Notes: a model not told the origin generated them from the letters alone. A stretch of DNA of 64,000 nucleotides from Pseudomonas mosselii (GCF_005796105.1 NZ_VAUO01000001.1:930001-994000); one strand, 5' to 3'. Shown: positions 1 through 10,646, counted from the first letter of the stretch. Numbers and translations: made by a program.

Positions 1-494
1 ACCTGGAAACCGACGTGCCGATCGGTAACCTGCTCGTCAGCGACGGACGCCCGCAGGTTCTCGGTTTCGGGCAGTTCGCCTGCATCCTCTGTCTCGTCCT
101 CGGGGGCTTCAGGCTCGATGCCATGCTTGTTGGGGTTGGCCTGGTACGCCAGCAGATTGGTCAATTGCACCGTGAGGCAGTCACCGGCGGCTACGCGCAG
201 CACGATCGGGCGTGGACGCTTGTCCGCACGCAGGGTGACTTTACCTGGCACCGCCGCGCCACCCCGGCTGAGTGGCACCTGATGTTCGTCGACCACGTCC
301 TGACGCAAGGCGTAGAGCATGCCGTTGGCATTCTGGGCGCCGAGGCGGTTGAACATCAGCGGCTGGTCGAGGGCCACCACCTGGGCCGTCAGGGTGCGTT
401 GGCACTGAACAGCGGCTTGGCCCTCGGCATGCCAGCCGAGCAAGGCGAGGATCAGGGTGGACACGGCCGGGCCTTTGCGCAGAATCGTCGTCAT
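1..494 (-). CDS. Large multicopper oxidase, MnxG-like, N-terminal part (partial)
   Basis: The reading frame starts with ATG at 494 and is still open at the window edge, so only about 164 N-terminal residues are visible. A signal-like segment (MTTILRKGPAVSTLILALLG, then ...GQAA) is followed by VQCQRTLTAQVVALDQPLMF, RLGAQNANGM and LRADKRPRPIVLRVAAGDCL. The last motif is the first cupredoxin-like strand region typical of very large Pseudomonas multicopper oxidases of the MnxG (manganese oxidation) type. The copper ligands lie outside the window. The Glu/Asp-rich insert near residues 125-150 (EPEAPEDETEDAGE) is consistent with a metal-handling exported protein. It could equally be another exported copper oxidase, so the exact role is uncertain. 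Confidence 0.6.
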   Translation of the reverse strand, partial: MTTILRKGPAVSTLILALLGWHAEGQAAVQCQRTLTAQVVALDQPLMFNRLGAQNANGMLYALRQDVVDEHQVPLSRGGAAVPGKVTLRADKRPRPIVLRVAAGDCLTVQLTNLLAYQANPNKHGIEPEAPEDETEDAGELPETENLRASVADEQVTDRHVGFQ

Positions 495-597
495 CGGGCA
501 CCTCCAGGGCGCTTGGGACTCTGCGAAGGGCTACAGCAAGCGTTGTGCCAGCTAAAAAATTCTTTTTTTTCAATAAGATGCTGACACCAAAAACGCA

Positions 598-623
598 AAC
601 CGGGGAAGATTCCCCGGTTTTTT
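598..623. terminator. Intrinsic terminator downstream of opmB
   Basis: AACCGGGGAA and TTCCCCGGTT form a perfect 10-bp stem with a 2-base loop. On the plus strand it is followed by a T-run. On the minus strand the same stem is followed by TGCGTTTTT, so it most likely ends the mux-opmB transcript, whose last stop lies 42 bp upstream of the stem on the minus strand. Confidence 0.75.
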
Positions 624-664
624 CCCCTGTATCGGGGGCAAGCTGCCAGGCTTTGCTGATCTCG

Positions 665-2158
665 TCAGTCGGCCTGTGCCTGATCGAACGCCGCTTGAGC
701 TTCCCAGCCCCCGCCAAGCGCGGCAATCAACTGCACACTGGCGATCAGGCGGCCTTGCAACAGGTTGAGCACGCTACGCTCGTTGCTCAGTGCGGTGGTC
801 TGCACGTTGACGACATCCAGATACCCGATCAGCCCAGCCTTGTACTGGTTTTCAGTCAGGCGCAGCGACTCGCGGGCAGCGTCCAGTGCTTGCTGGCGTA
901 CCCCCGCCTCGTCTTCATACACCTTCAACTGCACCAGATAGTTCTCCACCTCCTTGAACCCATCTAGTACGGTCTGGCGGTACTGGGCCACGGTCTGGTC
1001 GTAGGCGGCCACGCTGCGATCGACCTCGGCACTGCGCTTGCCGGCATCGAACAAGGTCAGCGCCAGTTGCGGCCCTACCGACCAGTAACGGTTGGGCAAC
1101 TCGATCCAGTTGTTGAAGCTGCTGCTGGAATAGCCGCCGCTCATGCTCAGCGACAGGTCCGGGAAGTACGCGGCGCGCGCCACGCCGATATTGGCGTTGG
1201 CTGCCATCACGTTACGCTCGGCTGCCGCGATATCGGGGCGACGCTCGAGCAACTGCGACGGCAGGCTCACCGGGATCTGCGGCAGAGCTGGAATGCTGTT
1301 GGTGGCCGCCAGGGCGAAATCGGCCGGCACCTTGCCCATCAGCACGGCGATGGCGTTCTCGTACTGGGCGCGCTGCCAGGCCAGGTCGATCAAATCGGCC
1401 TGGGTACTCTTGAGTTGGGTGCGCGCCTGGGCCACCGCGTCAGGGCCGGAAACACCGGCCCGGTACTGGTTCTCGGTCATTTTCAGCGAGCGCTCGTACG
1501 CTGCCAGCGTGGCTTCGAGCAAGCGCTTCTGCTCATCGATCACTCGCAGTTGCAGGTAGTTCTGCACCAGTTCCGATTGCTGGCTCAGGCGCATCGCCGC
1601 CAAGTCCGCCAGGCTCGCCTCGGCACTGGCTTGGTTGGCATTGCGGGTTTCACGCAGCTTACCCCACAGATCGATTTCCCAGCTCACGCCCAGCTGGGCA
1701 TTGTAGGTGTCGCGGATGCCACTGCTGTTGTTCGACAAGCTGGAGCTGGAACTGCCGGTGCCCTGGGCCGAACGATTCTTGCTGCCGGTCAGGTCCAGCG
1801 ACGGAAACAGCGAGGCGCGGCTGCTGCGTACCAAGGCCTGGGCTTGTCGGTACTGGGCTTCGGACTGCGCAACCGACTGGTTGCTGCGGTTGAGTTCCTC
1901 GACCAGCGCATTGAGCTGCGCATCGCCGTACAGCTCCCACCAAGCCCCCCGGGCAATGGCATCGGAGGGATTGGCCTGGGTCCAGCCTTCGGCCTGTTTG
2001 AACTGCGCCGGGGTGCTCAGCGCAGGGCGCTGGTAATCCGGGCTGAGGGTACAGGCGCTGAGCATCGCCACGCATAAGCCGGCACTGAGCAGGCGCGAAC
2101 CACGCCCGTGGGTCAGTCGCTTGAGGGTGCGGTGGATGCGGGTCTGGGCAAAGTTCAT
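665..2158 (-). CDS. opmB: Outer-membrane efflux channel of the OprM/NodT family
   Basis: This is a 497-residue TolC-type outer-membrane channel and the last gene of the RND operon. The start ATG at 2158 overlaps the muxC stop (ATGA, 2155-2158), so it is preferred over an in-frame start further upstream. After MNFAQ comes an Arg-rich stretch, a hydrophobic segment and the lipobox-like LSAC, giving a lipidated N-terminus, then CTLSPDYQRP, which is typical of OprM-family lipoproteins. Two homologous OEP halves follow, with repeated signatures near residues 230-240 (TENQYRAGVSG) and 430-440 (TENQYKAGLIG). Length matches OpmB of P. aeruginosa, which serves MuxABC. Translational coupling to muxC implies the channel is made together with its pump. 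Confidence 0.9.
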   Translation of the reverse strand: MNFAQTRIHRTLKRLTHGRGSRLLSAGLCVAMLSACTLSPDYQRPALSTPAQFKQAEGWTQANPSDAIARGAWWELYGDAQLNALVEELNRSNQSVAQSEAQYRQAQALVRSSRASLFPSLDLTGSKNRSAQGTGSSSSSLSNNSSGIRDTYNAQLGVSWEIDLWGKLRETRNANQASAEASLADLAAMRLSQQSELVQNYLQLRVIDEQKRLLEATLAAYERSLKMTENQYRAGVSGPDAVAQARTQLKSTQADLIDLAWQRAQYENAIAVLMGKVPADFALAATNSIPALPQIPVSLPSQLLERRPDIAAAERNVMAANANIGVARAAYFPDLSLSMSGGYSSSSFNNWIELPNRYWSVGPQLALTLFDAGKRSAEVDRSVAAYDQTVAQYRQTVLDGFKEVENYLVQLKVYEDEAGVRQQALDAARESLRLTENQYKAGLIGYLDVVNVQTTALSNERSVLNLLQGRLIASVQLIAALGGGWEAQAAFDQAQAD

Positions 2159-5100
2159 AGCGGGGTATCCAGGGCAGCGTCGGTGCGCACGCCGCGCCAA
2201 CGGTTGAAACGGTGGCGCAGGCGGTCGAGGTACAGGTAGACCACAGGCGTTGTGTACAGCGTCAGGACCTGGCTGAAAACCAGGCCGCCGATGATGGTCA
2301 GACCCAACGGTTGACGCATCTCGGCGCCCTCGGCCTGGCTCAGCAACAGTGGCAGTGCGCCGAGCATGGCGGCCAGGGTGGTCATCAGGATCGGCCGCAG
2401 ACGCAGCAGGCAGGCGCGGCGGATCGACTCCTCCGGCGCCAGGCCTTCCTGACGCTCCAGTTGCAGGGCCAGGTCGATCATCAGGATCGCGTTCTTCTTC
2501 ACCACGCCGATCAACAGGAACAGCCCCAGCAACGAGATCAGGCTGAACTCGCCACCGGTCAGGTACAGCGCCAGCAAGGCACCGACGCCTGCCGAAGGCA
2601 GCGTGGAGAGGATGGTCAGCGGGTGGATGTAACTTTCGTAGAGAATGCCCAGCACCAAGTACACCAGCACCAAGGCGCCGAGAATCATCAACGGCTGGCC
2701 TTGGGTGGTCTTGCTGAAGGCATCGGCAGTGCCGCCAAGCTTGGCGATCACCGACTCGGGCAGGCCGAGCTTGGCCACCGTGCGCTCAAGCGCGGCCATG
2801 GCCTGATCGGGGCTGTAGCCTTCGGCGACGTCGAAGGCGATGTCTTCGGAGGCAAACTGTCCTTCGTGGCTGACGCGGTCGTTGGCCAGGCTGTTCTCGT
2901 AGCGGGCAAAGCTCGCCAACGGCACCCGGGCGCCGTCGGCGGTGATCACCTGCACCTGCTCCAGGGTCGTCGGGTCCCAGGCGTACTTGGGGTTGATCTC
3001 CAGCACCACTTGGTACTGGTTGAGGCTGTCATAGATGGTCGAGATCTGCCGCTGGCTGTAGGCGTTGTTCAGTACCGTGGTGACCATGTCCATGTCGATG
3101 CCCAGGCGCTTGGCCTGATCGCGGTCGACCACCAGGGTGACCTGTTGCGTACCGGCGCCGTCGCGAGCATCGATGGCCGTCAGCTCAGGCAGTTTGCGCA
3201 GCGCTGCGACGACCTTCGGGAACCACTCGCGCAGCGCGGTCAGGTCGCCGCTCTGCAAGGTGTACAGGTACTGAGAGGTGGTCTGGTCACGGCCGCCGCC
3301 ACCCAGTTGCAGGTCTTGATCGGCCATCAGGAACAGCCGCGCGCCGGGCACCTTGGGCAGTTCCTTACGCAGCCGCTCGATGACTTTCTGCGCGCTGTCC
3401 TTGCGCTCGCTGATCGGTTTGAGGCGTACCAGCACAAAGGCGTTGTTGGTGCCACTGTTGCCGCCGATGAAGCCTGCCACGCTCTGCACCGCCGGGTCCT
3501 TGAGCAAGGCACGTCGATAGGTCTCCATTTTCGGCTGCATGACGGTGAACGAAAGGCCATCGTCACCCCGCACGAAACCCTGCAACTGGCCGGAGTCCTG
3601 TTGTGGCATCAGGGTCTTGGGGACCACCACGTACAGGGCAACGTTGAGCACGATGGTGGCCAGCAGGCTGAACAAGGTCAGGCGCTTGTGCCGCAGGGCC
3701 CAGCCCAGGCTTTTGTCGTAGCCGGCGACCATGCGCTGGTGAACCTGATCGCTCCAGCGTTGCAGGCGGGTCTGCGGTCGCGGCCCGTGCACCCTGAGCC
3801 AACGCGAGCAGAGCATGGGGGTGAGCGTGAGCGAAACCACCAGCGAGACGATGATCGCCGCCGCCAGGGTGATCGAGAACTCCATGAACAGCCCGCGTAC
3901 GATACCGCCCATGAACAGGATCGAGACGAACACCGCCACCAGCGAGACGTTCATCGACAGCAAGGTGAAACCGACTTCCTTGGCGCCTTTGTAGGCGGCG
4001 CGCATCGGCGGCTCACCGTTCTCGATATGCCGCGAGATGTTTTCCAACACCACGATGGCGTCATCCACCACCAACCCGGTGGCGAGGATCAGCGCCATCA
4101 GCGACAGGTTGTTGAGCGAAAAACCGCACAGGTACATCACCGCGAAGGTGCCCACAAGCGACACCGGCACGGCCAGGCTTGGAATCAGCGAGGCGCGCAA
4201 GTTGCCCAGGAACAGGTAGACCACCAGGATCACCAGCACCACCGCGATCAGCAAAGTGTGCTCGGCCTCCTTGAGCGTAGCCTTGATCACCGGCGATCGG
4301 TCCATGGCGATGTCCAGCTTGACGCTGGCCGGCAGCAGCGATTGCAACGCCGGGAGCTGCGCCTTGATCTGCTCGACGGTCTGGATGATGTTCGCGCCGG
4401 ACTGGCGGTTGACCACCAGCAGCACGGCTGCATCATTGTTGAAGAAGCCACTGTTGTAGCGGTTCTCGACACCGTCGCTGACCTTGGCCACATCGGACAG
4501 GCGCAAGATCGCGCCATCCTGTTGTCGGATCACCAGCGGCTTGTAGTCGTCGGCCTTTTCCAGTTGGTCGTTGGCACGCACCTGCCAGCTGCGCTCGTGG
4601 TTCTCGACAAAGCCCATGGGCCGGCGCTGGTTGGCGTTCGCCACCGCGGTGCGCACGTCATCGAGCGCCAGGCCGTACTGGTTGAGCAACTGTGGCTCCA
4701 GTTCGATGCGCACCGCCGGCAACGAACTGCCACCGATCTGCACTTCACCGACCCCGCTGACCTGCGCCAGGCTCTGCGAAAGGATGGTGTCGGCCAGGTC
4801 GTACAGCTGGCCTTTGGCGAGCACGTCCGAGGTCAGCGACAGCACCATGATCGGCGCCTGCGAAGGGTTGATCTTCTTGTAGGTGGGCATGCTGCGCATG
4901 CCGCTGGGCAGCAGGTTACGCGAAGCGTTGATCGCCGCCTGCACTTCGCGGGCGGCGCCATCGATATCGCGGCCCAGCTCAAAGCCGATGATCACCCGGG
5001 TCGAGCCCTGGTTGGAGCTGCTGGTCAGGGTCGTAACCCCGGCAATACTGCCCAGCTTGCGCTCCAGCGGCGTCGCCACGGTAGATGCCATCACCTCGGG

Positions 5101-5265
5101 GCTGGCACCGGCCAAGTTGGCGCTGACCACGATTACCGGGAAATCCATCTGCGGCAACGGTGCGACCGGCAGCAGATTGAAGCTCACCCCGCCCAGCAAC
5201 ATGATCGCCAGGCTCAGCAGCATGGTGGCCACGGGGCGGCGAATAAAGGGTGCGGAGAGGTTCAT
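2155..5265 (-). CDS. muxC: RND multidrug efflux transporter, MuxC/MdtC type
   Basis: The 1036-residue inner-membrane RND proton antiporter begins MNLSAPFIRRPVATMLLSLA, the usual first transmembrane helix of MdtB/MdtC proteins. It has the AcrB architecture: TM1, first periplasmic porter loop, TM2-6 with [20 protein letters not shown] (the conserved Asp pair of the proton relay), TM7, second periplasmic loop, TM8-12 with GVVKKNAILMIDLAL. It is the second of two RND proteins in the operon, and MdtBC/MuxBC pumps are known to work as heterotrimers. A 115-bp gap with an inverted repeat separates it from muxB, whereas it overlaps opmB by 4 bp. In P. aeruginosa the family exports novobiocin, aztreonam and similar compounds; the substrate range here is inferred. 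Confidence 0.93.
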   Translation of the reverse strand: MNLSAPFIRRPVATMLLSLAIMLLGGVSFNLLPVAPLPQMDFPVIVVSANLAGASPEVMASTVATPLERKLGSIAGVTTLTSSSNQGSTRVIIGFELGRDIDGAAREVQAAINASRNLLPSGMRSMPTYKKINPSQAPIMVLSLTSDVLAKGQLYDLADTILSQSLAQVSGVGEVQIGGSSLPAVRIELEPQLLNQYGLALDDVRTAVANANQRRPMGFVENHERSWQVRANDQLEKADDYKPLVIRQQDGAILRLSDVAKVSDGVENRYNSGFFNNDAAVLLVVNRQSGANIIQTVEQIKAQLPALQSLLPASVKLDIAMDRSPVIKATLKEAEHTLLIAVVLVILVVYLFLGNLRASLIPSLAVPVSLVGTFAVMYLCGFSLNNLSLMALILATGLVVDDAIVVLENISRHIENGEPPMRAAYKGAKEVGFTLLSMNVSLVAVFVSILFMGGIVRGLFMEFSITLAAAIIVSLVVSLTLTPMLCSRWLRVHGPRPQTRLQRWSDQVHQRMVAGYDKSLGWALRHKRLTLFSLLATIVLNVALYVVVPKTLMPQQDSGQLQGFVRGDDGLSFTVMQPKMETYRRALLKDPAVQSVAGFIGGNSGTNNAFVLVRLKPISERKDSAQKVIERLRKELPKVPGARLFLMADQDLQLGGGGRDQTTSQYLYTLQSGDLTALREWFPKVVAALRKLPELTAIDARDGAGTQQVTLVVDRDQAKRLGIDMDMVTTVLNNAYSQRQISTIYDSLNQYQVVLEINPKYAWDPTTLEQVQVITADGARVPLASFARYENSLANDRVSHEGQFASEDIAFDVAEGYSPDQAMAALERTVAKLGLPESVIAKLGGTADAFSKTTQGQPLMILGALVLVYLVLGILYESYIHPLTILSTLPSAGVGALLALYLTGGEFSLISLLGLFLLIGVVKKNAILMIDLALQLERQEGLAPEESIRRACLLRLRPILMTTLAAMLGALPLLLSQAEGAEMRQPLGLTIIGGLVFSQVLTLYTTPVVYLYLDRLRHRFNRWRGVRTDAALDTPL

Positions 5266-5269
5266 ATCC

Positions 5270-5364
5270 AGCTCCAGGCTTCACGCTTCAAGCGGCAAGA
5301 AAAATCACGTGCGCCAGGCAGGATCGGACTCGCTCCGATCTGCTTGAAGCTTGCCGCTTGGAGC
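5270..5364. repeat. Inverted repeat between muxB and muxC
   Basis: In the only real gap of the mux operon, GCTTCAAGCGGCAAG (5285-5299) faces CTTGCCGCTTGGAGC (5350-5364), matching at 14 of 15 positions. A second hairpin, GATCGGA/TCCGATC (5322-5340), lies inside. The words resemble the CAAGCTG/GCTTGCCGC repeats at 37650-37743, so this is probably a dispersed Pseudomonas intergenic repeat. It could stabilise or attenuate the transcript between the two pump genes. Confidence 0.7.
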
Positions 5365-5380
5365 TTGTAGCTCGCGTCGC

Positions 5381-8300
5381 TCATACCGACTCCTCAGCCA
5401 GACGCGAATTGCCCCAGCGACGCGCCAGGCGGTCGAAGTACAGGTAGATCACCGGCGTGGTGAACAGCGTCAGCACCTGACTCACCAGCAGGCCACCGAC
5501 CATCACCAAGCCCAATGGCTGGCGCAGCTCGGCGCCAGAGCCGGTGGCGAGCATCAGCGGCACGGCGCCAAACAGTGCGGCCAGGGTGGTCATCAGGATC
5601 GGCCGGAAACGCAGCAGCGCCGCCTGGTAGATCGCCTCCCGCGGGCTCATGCCTTGGTGGCGCTCGGCCTCCAGGGCGAAGTCGATCATCATGATGGCGT
5701 TCTTCTTGACAATGCCGATCAACAGGATGATGCCGATGATCGCGATCATGCCCAGGTCGTTGCCACTGAGCAGCAACGCCAGCAACGCCCCCACTGCCGC
5801 CGAAGGCAGTGTGGAAAGGATGGTAACGGGATGGACATAGCTCTCGTAGAGCACGCCCAGCACGATATACATGGTTACCACGGCGGCCAGGATCAGCAGC
5901 AAGGTGCTCGACAGCGAAGCCTGAAACGCCTCGGCAGCCCCCTGGAAACGGGTCTGCACGCCAATCGGCAGGCCAATCTCCTGCTGCACCTGCTCGATCA
6001 CCTTGACCGCTTCGCCCAGCGAGGCCCCGTGAGCGAGGTTGAACGACAGGGTCACCGCCGGGAATTGCCCCAGGTGCGAGATGGCCAACTGCGCCTGGCG
6101 CTGCTCGACGCGCGCCAGGGCCGACAGGCGCACCTGGCTGCCCTCGGCGGTCTTGACATGGATCGACTCCAGCGCCTGTGGGCCGAGGCTTGCGGCGGTC
6201 TGCGCCTGCAACACCACGCGGTACTGGCTGGCCTGGGTATAGATCGTGGAGATCTGCCGTTGGCCGAAGGCGTCGTACAGCGCGTTGGTGATCTGCGACA
6301 CGCTGACGCCCAAGCGGCTGGCCAGGTCGCGGTCGATCACCAGATAGACTTGCAGGCCTTTGTCCTGCAGGTCGCTGGCCACATCCTGAAGTTCTGGACG
6401 TTGCTGCAAGGCCTGCACCAGCTTGCCGCTCCATTCGGCGAGCATATCGGCGTCCGGCGAGCTGAGGCTGAACTGGTACTGGGTACGGCTGACGCGGTCC
6501 TCGATGCTCAGGTCCTGCACCGGCTGCATGAACAGGCGAATACCGACCAGTTTGTCGAGCTGCGGTTGCAGGCGGGCGATGACTTGGGCAGCCGTGACGT
6601 CGCGCTCGCCGTGGGGCTTGAGGTTGATCAGCAGGCGGCCGCTGTTGAGGGTGGCGTTGTCACCGTCCACGCCAATGTACGAGGACAGGCTCTGCACCGC
6701 AGGATCGTTCAGGATGACCTCGGCCAGTGACTGTTGCCGCTGGCTCATGGCCGCGAACGAGGTGGCCTGGGGGGCCTCGGAAATACCCTGGATCACCCCG
6801 GTGTCCTGGACCGGGAAGAAGCCCTTGGGCACGATCATGTACAGCACCACGGTGAGAGCCAGGGTTGCCACCGCGACCAGCAGGGTCAGTGGCTGGCGCT
6901 TGAGCACCCAGGTCAGGGCGCTGGCGTAGTGCTTGATCAGCCAGTCGATCCAGGCGCCGCTGGCGCGGTAGAAGCGCCCCTGCTCTTCTTCCTTGGGTTC
7001 GCGCTTGAGCAGGCGTGCGCACATCATTGGCGTCAGGGTGAGCGAAACCACCAGCGAAATCAGGATGGCCACCGCCAGGGTGATGGCGAACTCGCGGAAC
7101 AGCCGCCCGACCACATCGGCCATGAACAGCAGCGGGATCAACACCGCGATCAGCGAGAAGGTCAGCGACACCAGGGTGAAGCCGATCTGCCGGGCCCCTT
7201 TGAGCGCGGCCTGTAGCGGGGTCTGGCCCTCCTCGATATGACGGGAGATGTTCTCCAGCATGACGATCGCGTCATCCACCACGAAACCGGTGGCGATGGT
7301 CAAGGCCATCAGGGTGAGGTTGTTGATCGAGAACCCGGCCAGGTACATGACCCCAAAGGTGCCGATCAACGACAGCGGCACGGCGATAGACGGGATAATC
7401 GTGGCACTGACCCGGCGCAGGAACAGGAAGGTCACCATTACCACCAGGGCGATGGCGAACAGCAGTTCGTGCTGCACGTCGCGCACAGCGGCGCGAATGG
7501 TCTGGGTGCGGTCGGTCAGCACGCTGACATCCAGGCCGGCCGGTAAGTTGTCGGTGACCGACGGCAGCATCTGCTTGATGCGGTCAACCACCTCGATGAC
7601 GTTGGCCCCAGGCTGGCGCTGGATGTTCAACAGCACCGCCTGGTTCCGGTTGGCCCAGGCGGCCAGGCGCTCGTTCTCGGCGCCATCGACGATCTCGGCG
7701 ACATCCTTCAGGCGCAGCGGCGCGCCGTTGTTGTACTTGAGAATGAGGTTGGCGTACTCGTCGGGTGAACGCAGCTGGTCGTTGGCATCGAGCATCGACA
7801 CCCGCGTCGGGCCGTCGAAGTTACCCTTGGGCTGGTTGACGTTGGAGGCACCGATCAGGGTCCGCACGTCATCGAGGTTGAGGCCATTGGCAGCCAGGGC
7901 ATCGACGTTGACCTTGATGCGCACCGCCTGGCGCTGGCCACCGGCGATGCTGACCATGCCCACGCCGCTGATCTGCGCGATCTTCTGCGCTATGCGGGTA
8001 TCGACGAGGTCGTTGAGCTTGGGCAGCGGCAGGGTCTTGGACGAGATGGCCAGCGTCAGCACCGGGGTATCTGCCGGGTTGACCTTGTTGTACACCGGCG
8101 GCGCCGGCAGGTCGCTGGGCAGCAGGTTGCTGGCAGCGTTGATCGCAGCCTGCACCTGTTGTTCGGCGACATCCATGTTCATGTCGAGGCTAAAGCGCAG
8201 GGTCAGCACCGAGGCGCCACCGGAGCTGGTCGAAGCCATCTGCTCAAGGCCCGGCATCTGGCCGAACTGGCGCTCCAACGGAGCGGTGACCGCGCTGGTC

Positions 8301-8476
8301 ATGACTTGCGGGCTGGCGCCAGGGTACAGGGTCATGACCCGGATGGTCGGGTAATCGACCTGCGGCAAGGCCGCGACCGGGAGCATTTTGTAGGCGATCA
8401 AGCCGGCCAGGACAATGGCCAGCATGCTCAGCGTGGTGGCGACCGGGCGGAGGATGAACAGGCGCGAGAGGTTCAT
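5381..8476 (-). CDS. muxB: RND multidrug efflux transporter, MuxB/MdtB type
   Basis: This 1031-residue RND pump begins [20 protein letters not shown]. It carries [20 protein letters not shown] in TM4 (Asp pair for proton translocation), two large periplasmic porter loops, and [20 protein letters not shown] near TM11. It is clearly a paralogue of the downstream RND protein, as expected for MdtB/MdtC-type heterotrimeric pumps. The start ATG overlaps the muxA stop by 4 bp (8473-8476), so the two are translationally coupled. The C-terminus ends in a short Arg-rich tail ([16 protein letters not shown]). The family and operon order (adaptor, RND, RND, channel) give a confident assignment; the substrate is not visible. 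Confidence 0.93.
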   Translation of the reverse strand: MNLSRLFILRPVATTLSMLAIVLAGLIAYKMLPVAALPQVDYPTIRVMTLYPGASPQVMTSAVTAPLERQFGQMPGLEQMASTSSGGASVLTLRFSLDMNMDVAEQQVQAAINAASNLLPSDLPAPPVYNKVNPADTPVLTLAISSKTLPLPKLNDLVDTRIAQKIAQISGVGMVSIAGGQRQAVRIKVNVDALAANGLNLDDVRTLIGASNVNQPKGNFDGPTRVSMLDANDQLRSPDEYANLILKYNNGAPLRLKDVAEIVDGAENERLAAWANRNQAVLLNIQRQPGANVIEVVDRIKQMLPSVTDNLPAGLDVSVLTDRTQTIRAAVRDVQHELLFAIALVVMVTFLFLRRVSATIIPSIAVPLSLIGTFGVMYLAGFSINNLTLMALTIATGFVVDDAIVMLENISRHIEEGQTPLQAALKGARQIGFTLVSLTFSLIAVLIPLLFMADVVGRLFREFAITLAVAILISLVVSLTLTPMMCARLLKREPKEEEQGRFYRASGAWIDWLIKHYASALTWVLKRQPLTLLVAVATLALTVVLYMIVPKGFFPVQDTGVIQGISEAPQATSFAAMSQRQQSLAEVILNDPAVQSLSSYIGVDGDNATLNSGRLLINLKPHGERDVTAAQVIARLQPQLDKLVGIRLFMQPVQDLSIEDRVSRTQYQFSLSSPDADMLAEWSGKLVQALQQRPELQDVASDLQDKGLQVYLVIDRDLASRLGVSVSQITNALYDAFGQRQISTIYTQASQYRVVLQAQTAASLGPQALESIHVKTAEGSQVRLSALARVEQRQAQLAISHLGQFPAVTLSFNLAHGASLGEAVKVIEQVQQEIGLPIGVQTRFQGAAEAFQASLSSTLLLILAAVVTMYIVLGVLYESYVHPVTILSTLPSAAVGALLALLLSGNDLGMIAIIGIILLIGIVKKNAIMMIDFALEAERHQGMSPREAIYQAALLRFRPILMTTLAALFGAVPLMLATGSGAELRQPLGLVMVGGLLVSQVLTLFTTPVIYLYFDRLARRWGNSRLAEESV

Positions 8477-9765
8477 GCGCCCGCCTTGCTGCCCGATTCA
8501 TTCATGTCGGCAGCACCCTTGGCGTCCTGGCCCTGCAGGTGTTGCCCAGGCGTACTGGGGACCTGCGAGCTGTCCTCGACCACCTCGACCTTGGTGCCCT
8601 CGCGCAGGCGGTCGGTGCCTTCGAGCACCAGCCGATCGCCAGCGCTCAGGCCTTCGACGATCACGCTGTTCTGACCATCGCTGGCGCCCACCTTGAGTTT
8701 GCGAATCGTGACCGTGTTCTGTGGGGTGACCACGTACGCGAAGGTCCCGTCGTTGCCGAACTGGATCGCCGCAGCAGGGGCCAGCACCACCTGCTTGAGG
8801 GTGTCGGCGAGCAGGCGCACGTTGACGAACTGGTTGGGGAACAAGGCATGGTCCTTGTTCTGGAACGTGCCCTTGAACTTCAAGGTGCCAGTGGTGGTGT
8901 CGATCTGGTTGTCCAGGCTGCCCAGCACGCCGCTGGCCTGCAACTTGCGATCACCGCGATCCCAGGCCTCGACCGGCAGTCGGGCACCGCTGCGGTAACG
9001 TTCGAGCACGGTGTCGAGTTCGGTTTCCGGCAGGGTGAAAGCCACGCTGATCGGCTCGGTCTGGGTGATGATCACCAAGGCGGTAGTGTCGTTAGCCGCC
9101 ACCAGATTGCCCAGGTCAAGCTGACGCAGGCCCAAACGGCCACTGATCGGCGCGCGGATCTCGGTGAAATCGAGGTTCAGGCGCGCATCGTTGACCGCAG
9201 CCTGATTGGTCTTGACCAGGCCCTGGAACTGCGCCACCTGCGCCTCGGCAGTGTCGAGGGTTTGCTTGGCGATGCTGTCCTCGGCGTACAGGCCTTTGTA
9301 GCGGGCCAGATCGACCTGGGCGTTCTTGAGCTGCGCCTGGTTCTGCGCCAGGGTGCCTTCGGCCTGTTGCAAGGCGATGCGATAGGGACGAGGGTCGATT
9401 TGCGCGAGCAAATCGCCGGCCTTGACCTGTTGACCCTCCTGGAAGTGGATCTTCACCAGCTCCCCCGCCACGCGGCTGCGCACGTTGACCGTGTTGGTCG
9501 CGGTCACCGTGCCCAGCGCCTTGTAGTACAGCGGGAAGTCCCCCACCTTGACGGGCTCGACGCGCACCGGCACAGCCTCGGTAGAGCCGCCGAAGCCGGG
9601 ACGCCCTCCCATGCCCATCCCCATGCCGCGCCCTGGGCGGGCGCCGGTCGCCTCCTTGTGGGCCGGCGTTGCAGGCCACAGCCACCAGGCCAGTACGGCC
9701 ACCAGCAGCAGGATCAGCAGGCCGAACAGCCAGCGAGAGGAGGTACGGGACTTGGGTACTTGCAT
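8473..9765 (-). CDS. muxA: RND efflux periplasmic adaptor, MuxA/MdtA type
   Basis: The 430-residue membrane-fusion protein is the first gene of the mux operon. An N-terminal Arg/Ser segment is followed by one transmembrane helix (about residues 12-30) and no lipobox, so it is a membrane-anchored adaptor. A Gly/Met/Arg-rich linker (about 42-60) precedes the lipoyl/hairpin region with [20 protein letters not shown] and the matching half [17 protein letters not shown]. Beta-barrel and membrane-proximal domains follow. The last about 30 residues are polar and variable. It links MuxB/MuxC to the OpmB channel. No regulator gene is adjacent; the promoter should lie in 9766-9900. Confidence 0.92.
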   Translation of the reverse strand: MQVPKSRTSSRWLFGLLILLLVAVLAWWLWPATPAHKEATGARPGRGMGMGMGGRPGFGGSTEAVPVRVEPVKVGDFPLYYKALGTVTATNTVNVRSRVAGELVKIHFQEGQQVKAGDLLAQIDPRPYRIALQQAEGTLAQNQAQLKNAQVDLARYKGLYAEDSIAKQTLDTAEAQVAQFQGLVKTNQAAVNDARLNLDFTEIRAPISGRLGLRQLDLGNLVAANDTTALVIITQTEPISVAFTLPETELDTVLERYRSGARLPVEAWDRGDRKLQASGVLGSLDNQIDTTTGTLKFKGTFQNKDHALFPNQFVNVRLLADTLKQVVLAPAAAIQFGNDGTFAYVVTPQNTVTIRKLKVGASDGQNSVIVEGLSAGDRLVLEGTDRLREGTKVEVVEDSSQVPSTPGQHLQGQDAKGAADMNESGSKAGA

Positions 9766-9902
9766 GGGTCGAACGAACCTTGTTCAGAGAAGAAGACGGG
9801 CTGGAAGAGCGTGAACGATAAGCACTGGCACTGGTTTAGCAAAGCGGCTTTACCGGTGTTTTACCTTCGCCTGACGTTCATGAAGGGCTGGATCTTAAAT
9901 GA

Positions 9903-9932
9903 AAACGGCCTGGAACAGGTTCCAGGCCGTTT
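9903..9932 (-). terminator. Terminator of tpx
   Basis: AAACGGCCTGGAAC and GTTCCAGGCCGTTT form a perfect 14-bp stem with a 2-base loop. On the minus strand it runs into TTTTCATTT, which fits termination of the tpx transcript before the mux operon promoter. Confidence 0.8.
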
Positions 9933-9978
9933 CAACAAATGACAGCGATGCCCGCCGCCACGTACTGCCTGTGCCGTG

Positions 9979-10479
9979 TTACTTCAGCACAGCCAGGGCC
10001 GCCTCGTAGTTCGGCTCGTCAGCGATTTCAGCGACCAGCTCGCTGTGCAGCACCTTGTCGTTTTCGTCCAGCACGACCACCGCGCGGGCAGCCAGGCCAG
10101 CCAGCGGGCCGTCAGCGATGGCGACGCCGTAGTTTTCGAGGAACTCGGCGCCACGCAGGGTCGACAGGTTCTTCACATTCTCCAGGCCTTCAGCGCCGCA
10201 GAAGCGCGCCTGGGCGAACGGCAGGTCAGCCGAAATGCACAGCACCACGGTGTTGGCCACCTCATTGGCCTGGGTGTTGAACTTGCGCACGGAGGTGGCG
10301 CAGGTCGGGGTGTCAACGCTTGGGAAGATGTTCAGCACCTTGCGCTTGCCAGCGAAGTCCTTCAGCGAGGTGTCGGCCAGGTTGCCGGCGACCAGCGAGA
10401 AGGCAGGCGCCTGGGCACCGATCTGTGGCAGGTTGCCTTGGACCTGTACCGGGTTGCCTTTGAGAGTCACTTGAGCCAT
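9979..10479 (-). CDS. tpx: Thiol peroxidase (atypical 2-Cys peroxiredoxin)
   Basis: A 166-residue thiol peroxidase that reduces hydroperoxides using thioredoxin. The start ATG at 10479 ([12 protein letters not shown]) has an AAGGA ribosome site just upstream and gives the usual family length; a longer in-frame extension upstream lacks family similarity. The peroxidatic Cys60 sits in [10 protein letters not shown] and the resolving Cys94 in [12 protein letters not shown], matching the Cys61/Cys95 pair of E. coli Tpx. The protein has no signal sequence as written and probably acts in the cytoplasm or periplasm as in other Gram-negatives. It is monocistronic, with its own terminator downstream. 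No OxyR site was identified. Confidence 0.95.
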   Translation of the reverse strand: MAQVTLKGNPVQVQGNLPQIGAQAPAFSLVAGNLADTSLKDFAGKRKVLNIFPSVDTPTCATSVRKFNTQANEVANTVVLCISADLPFAQARFCGAEGLENVKNLSTLRGAEFLENYGVAIADGPLAGLAARAVVVLDENDKVLHSELVAEIADEPNYEAALAVLK

Positions 10480-10589
10480 GGCGGAATCCTTATGCGGGGT
10501 GGGAAAAGGATCCAGAGTTAAGCATGAAGGCGCGCAGGTGCCTATAAGCAAAGCAGAAATTGTTGTATTGCCGGACAAATTCTGTGGAC

Positions 10590-10627
10590 AAAAAAATGTC
10601 CGGGTGGCGACAGCCGACCCGGACATT
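10590..10627 (-). terminator. Terminator of the amino acid transporter gene
   Basis: AATGTCCGGGT (10595-10605) and ACCCGGACATT (10617-10627) pair perfectly over 11 bp with an 11-base loop. On the minus strand a run of seven T follows, so this is a clear intrinsic terminator for the gene ending at 10647. Confidence 0.85.
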
Positions 10628-10646
10628 GCCTACCGCCTGCGCTGAA

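Noticed and set aside
2212..5370. Very long open frame on the plus strand opposite muxC
   Set aside because: It is antisense to a complete RND transporter, has the Gln/His/Arg-rich composition typical of a frame created by high-G+C codon use on the other strand, and shows no domain.
5351..6730. 459-codon open frame on the plus strand opposite muxB
   Set aside because: Antisense to muxB, Gln/His/Arg-rich, without any domain; same cause as the frame opposite muxC.
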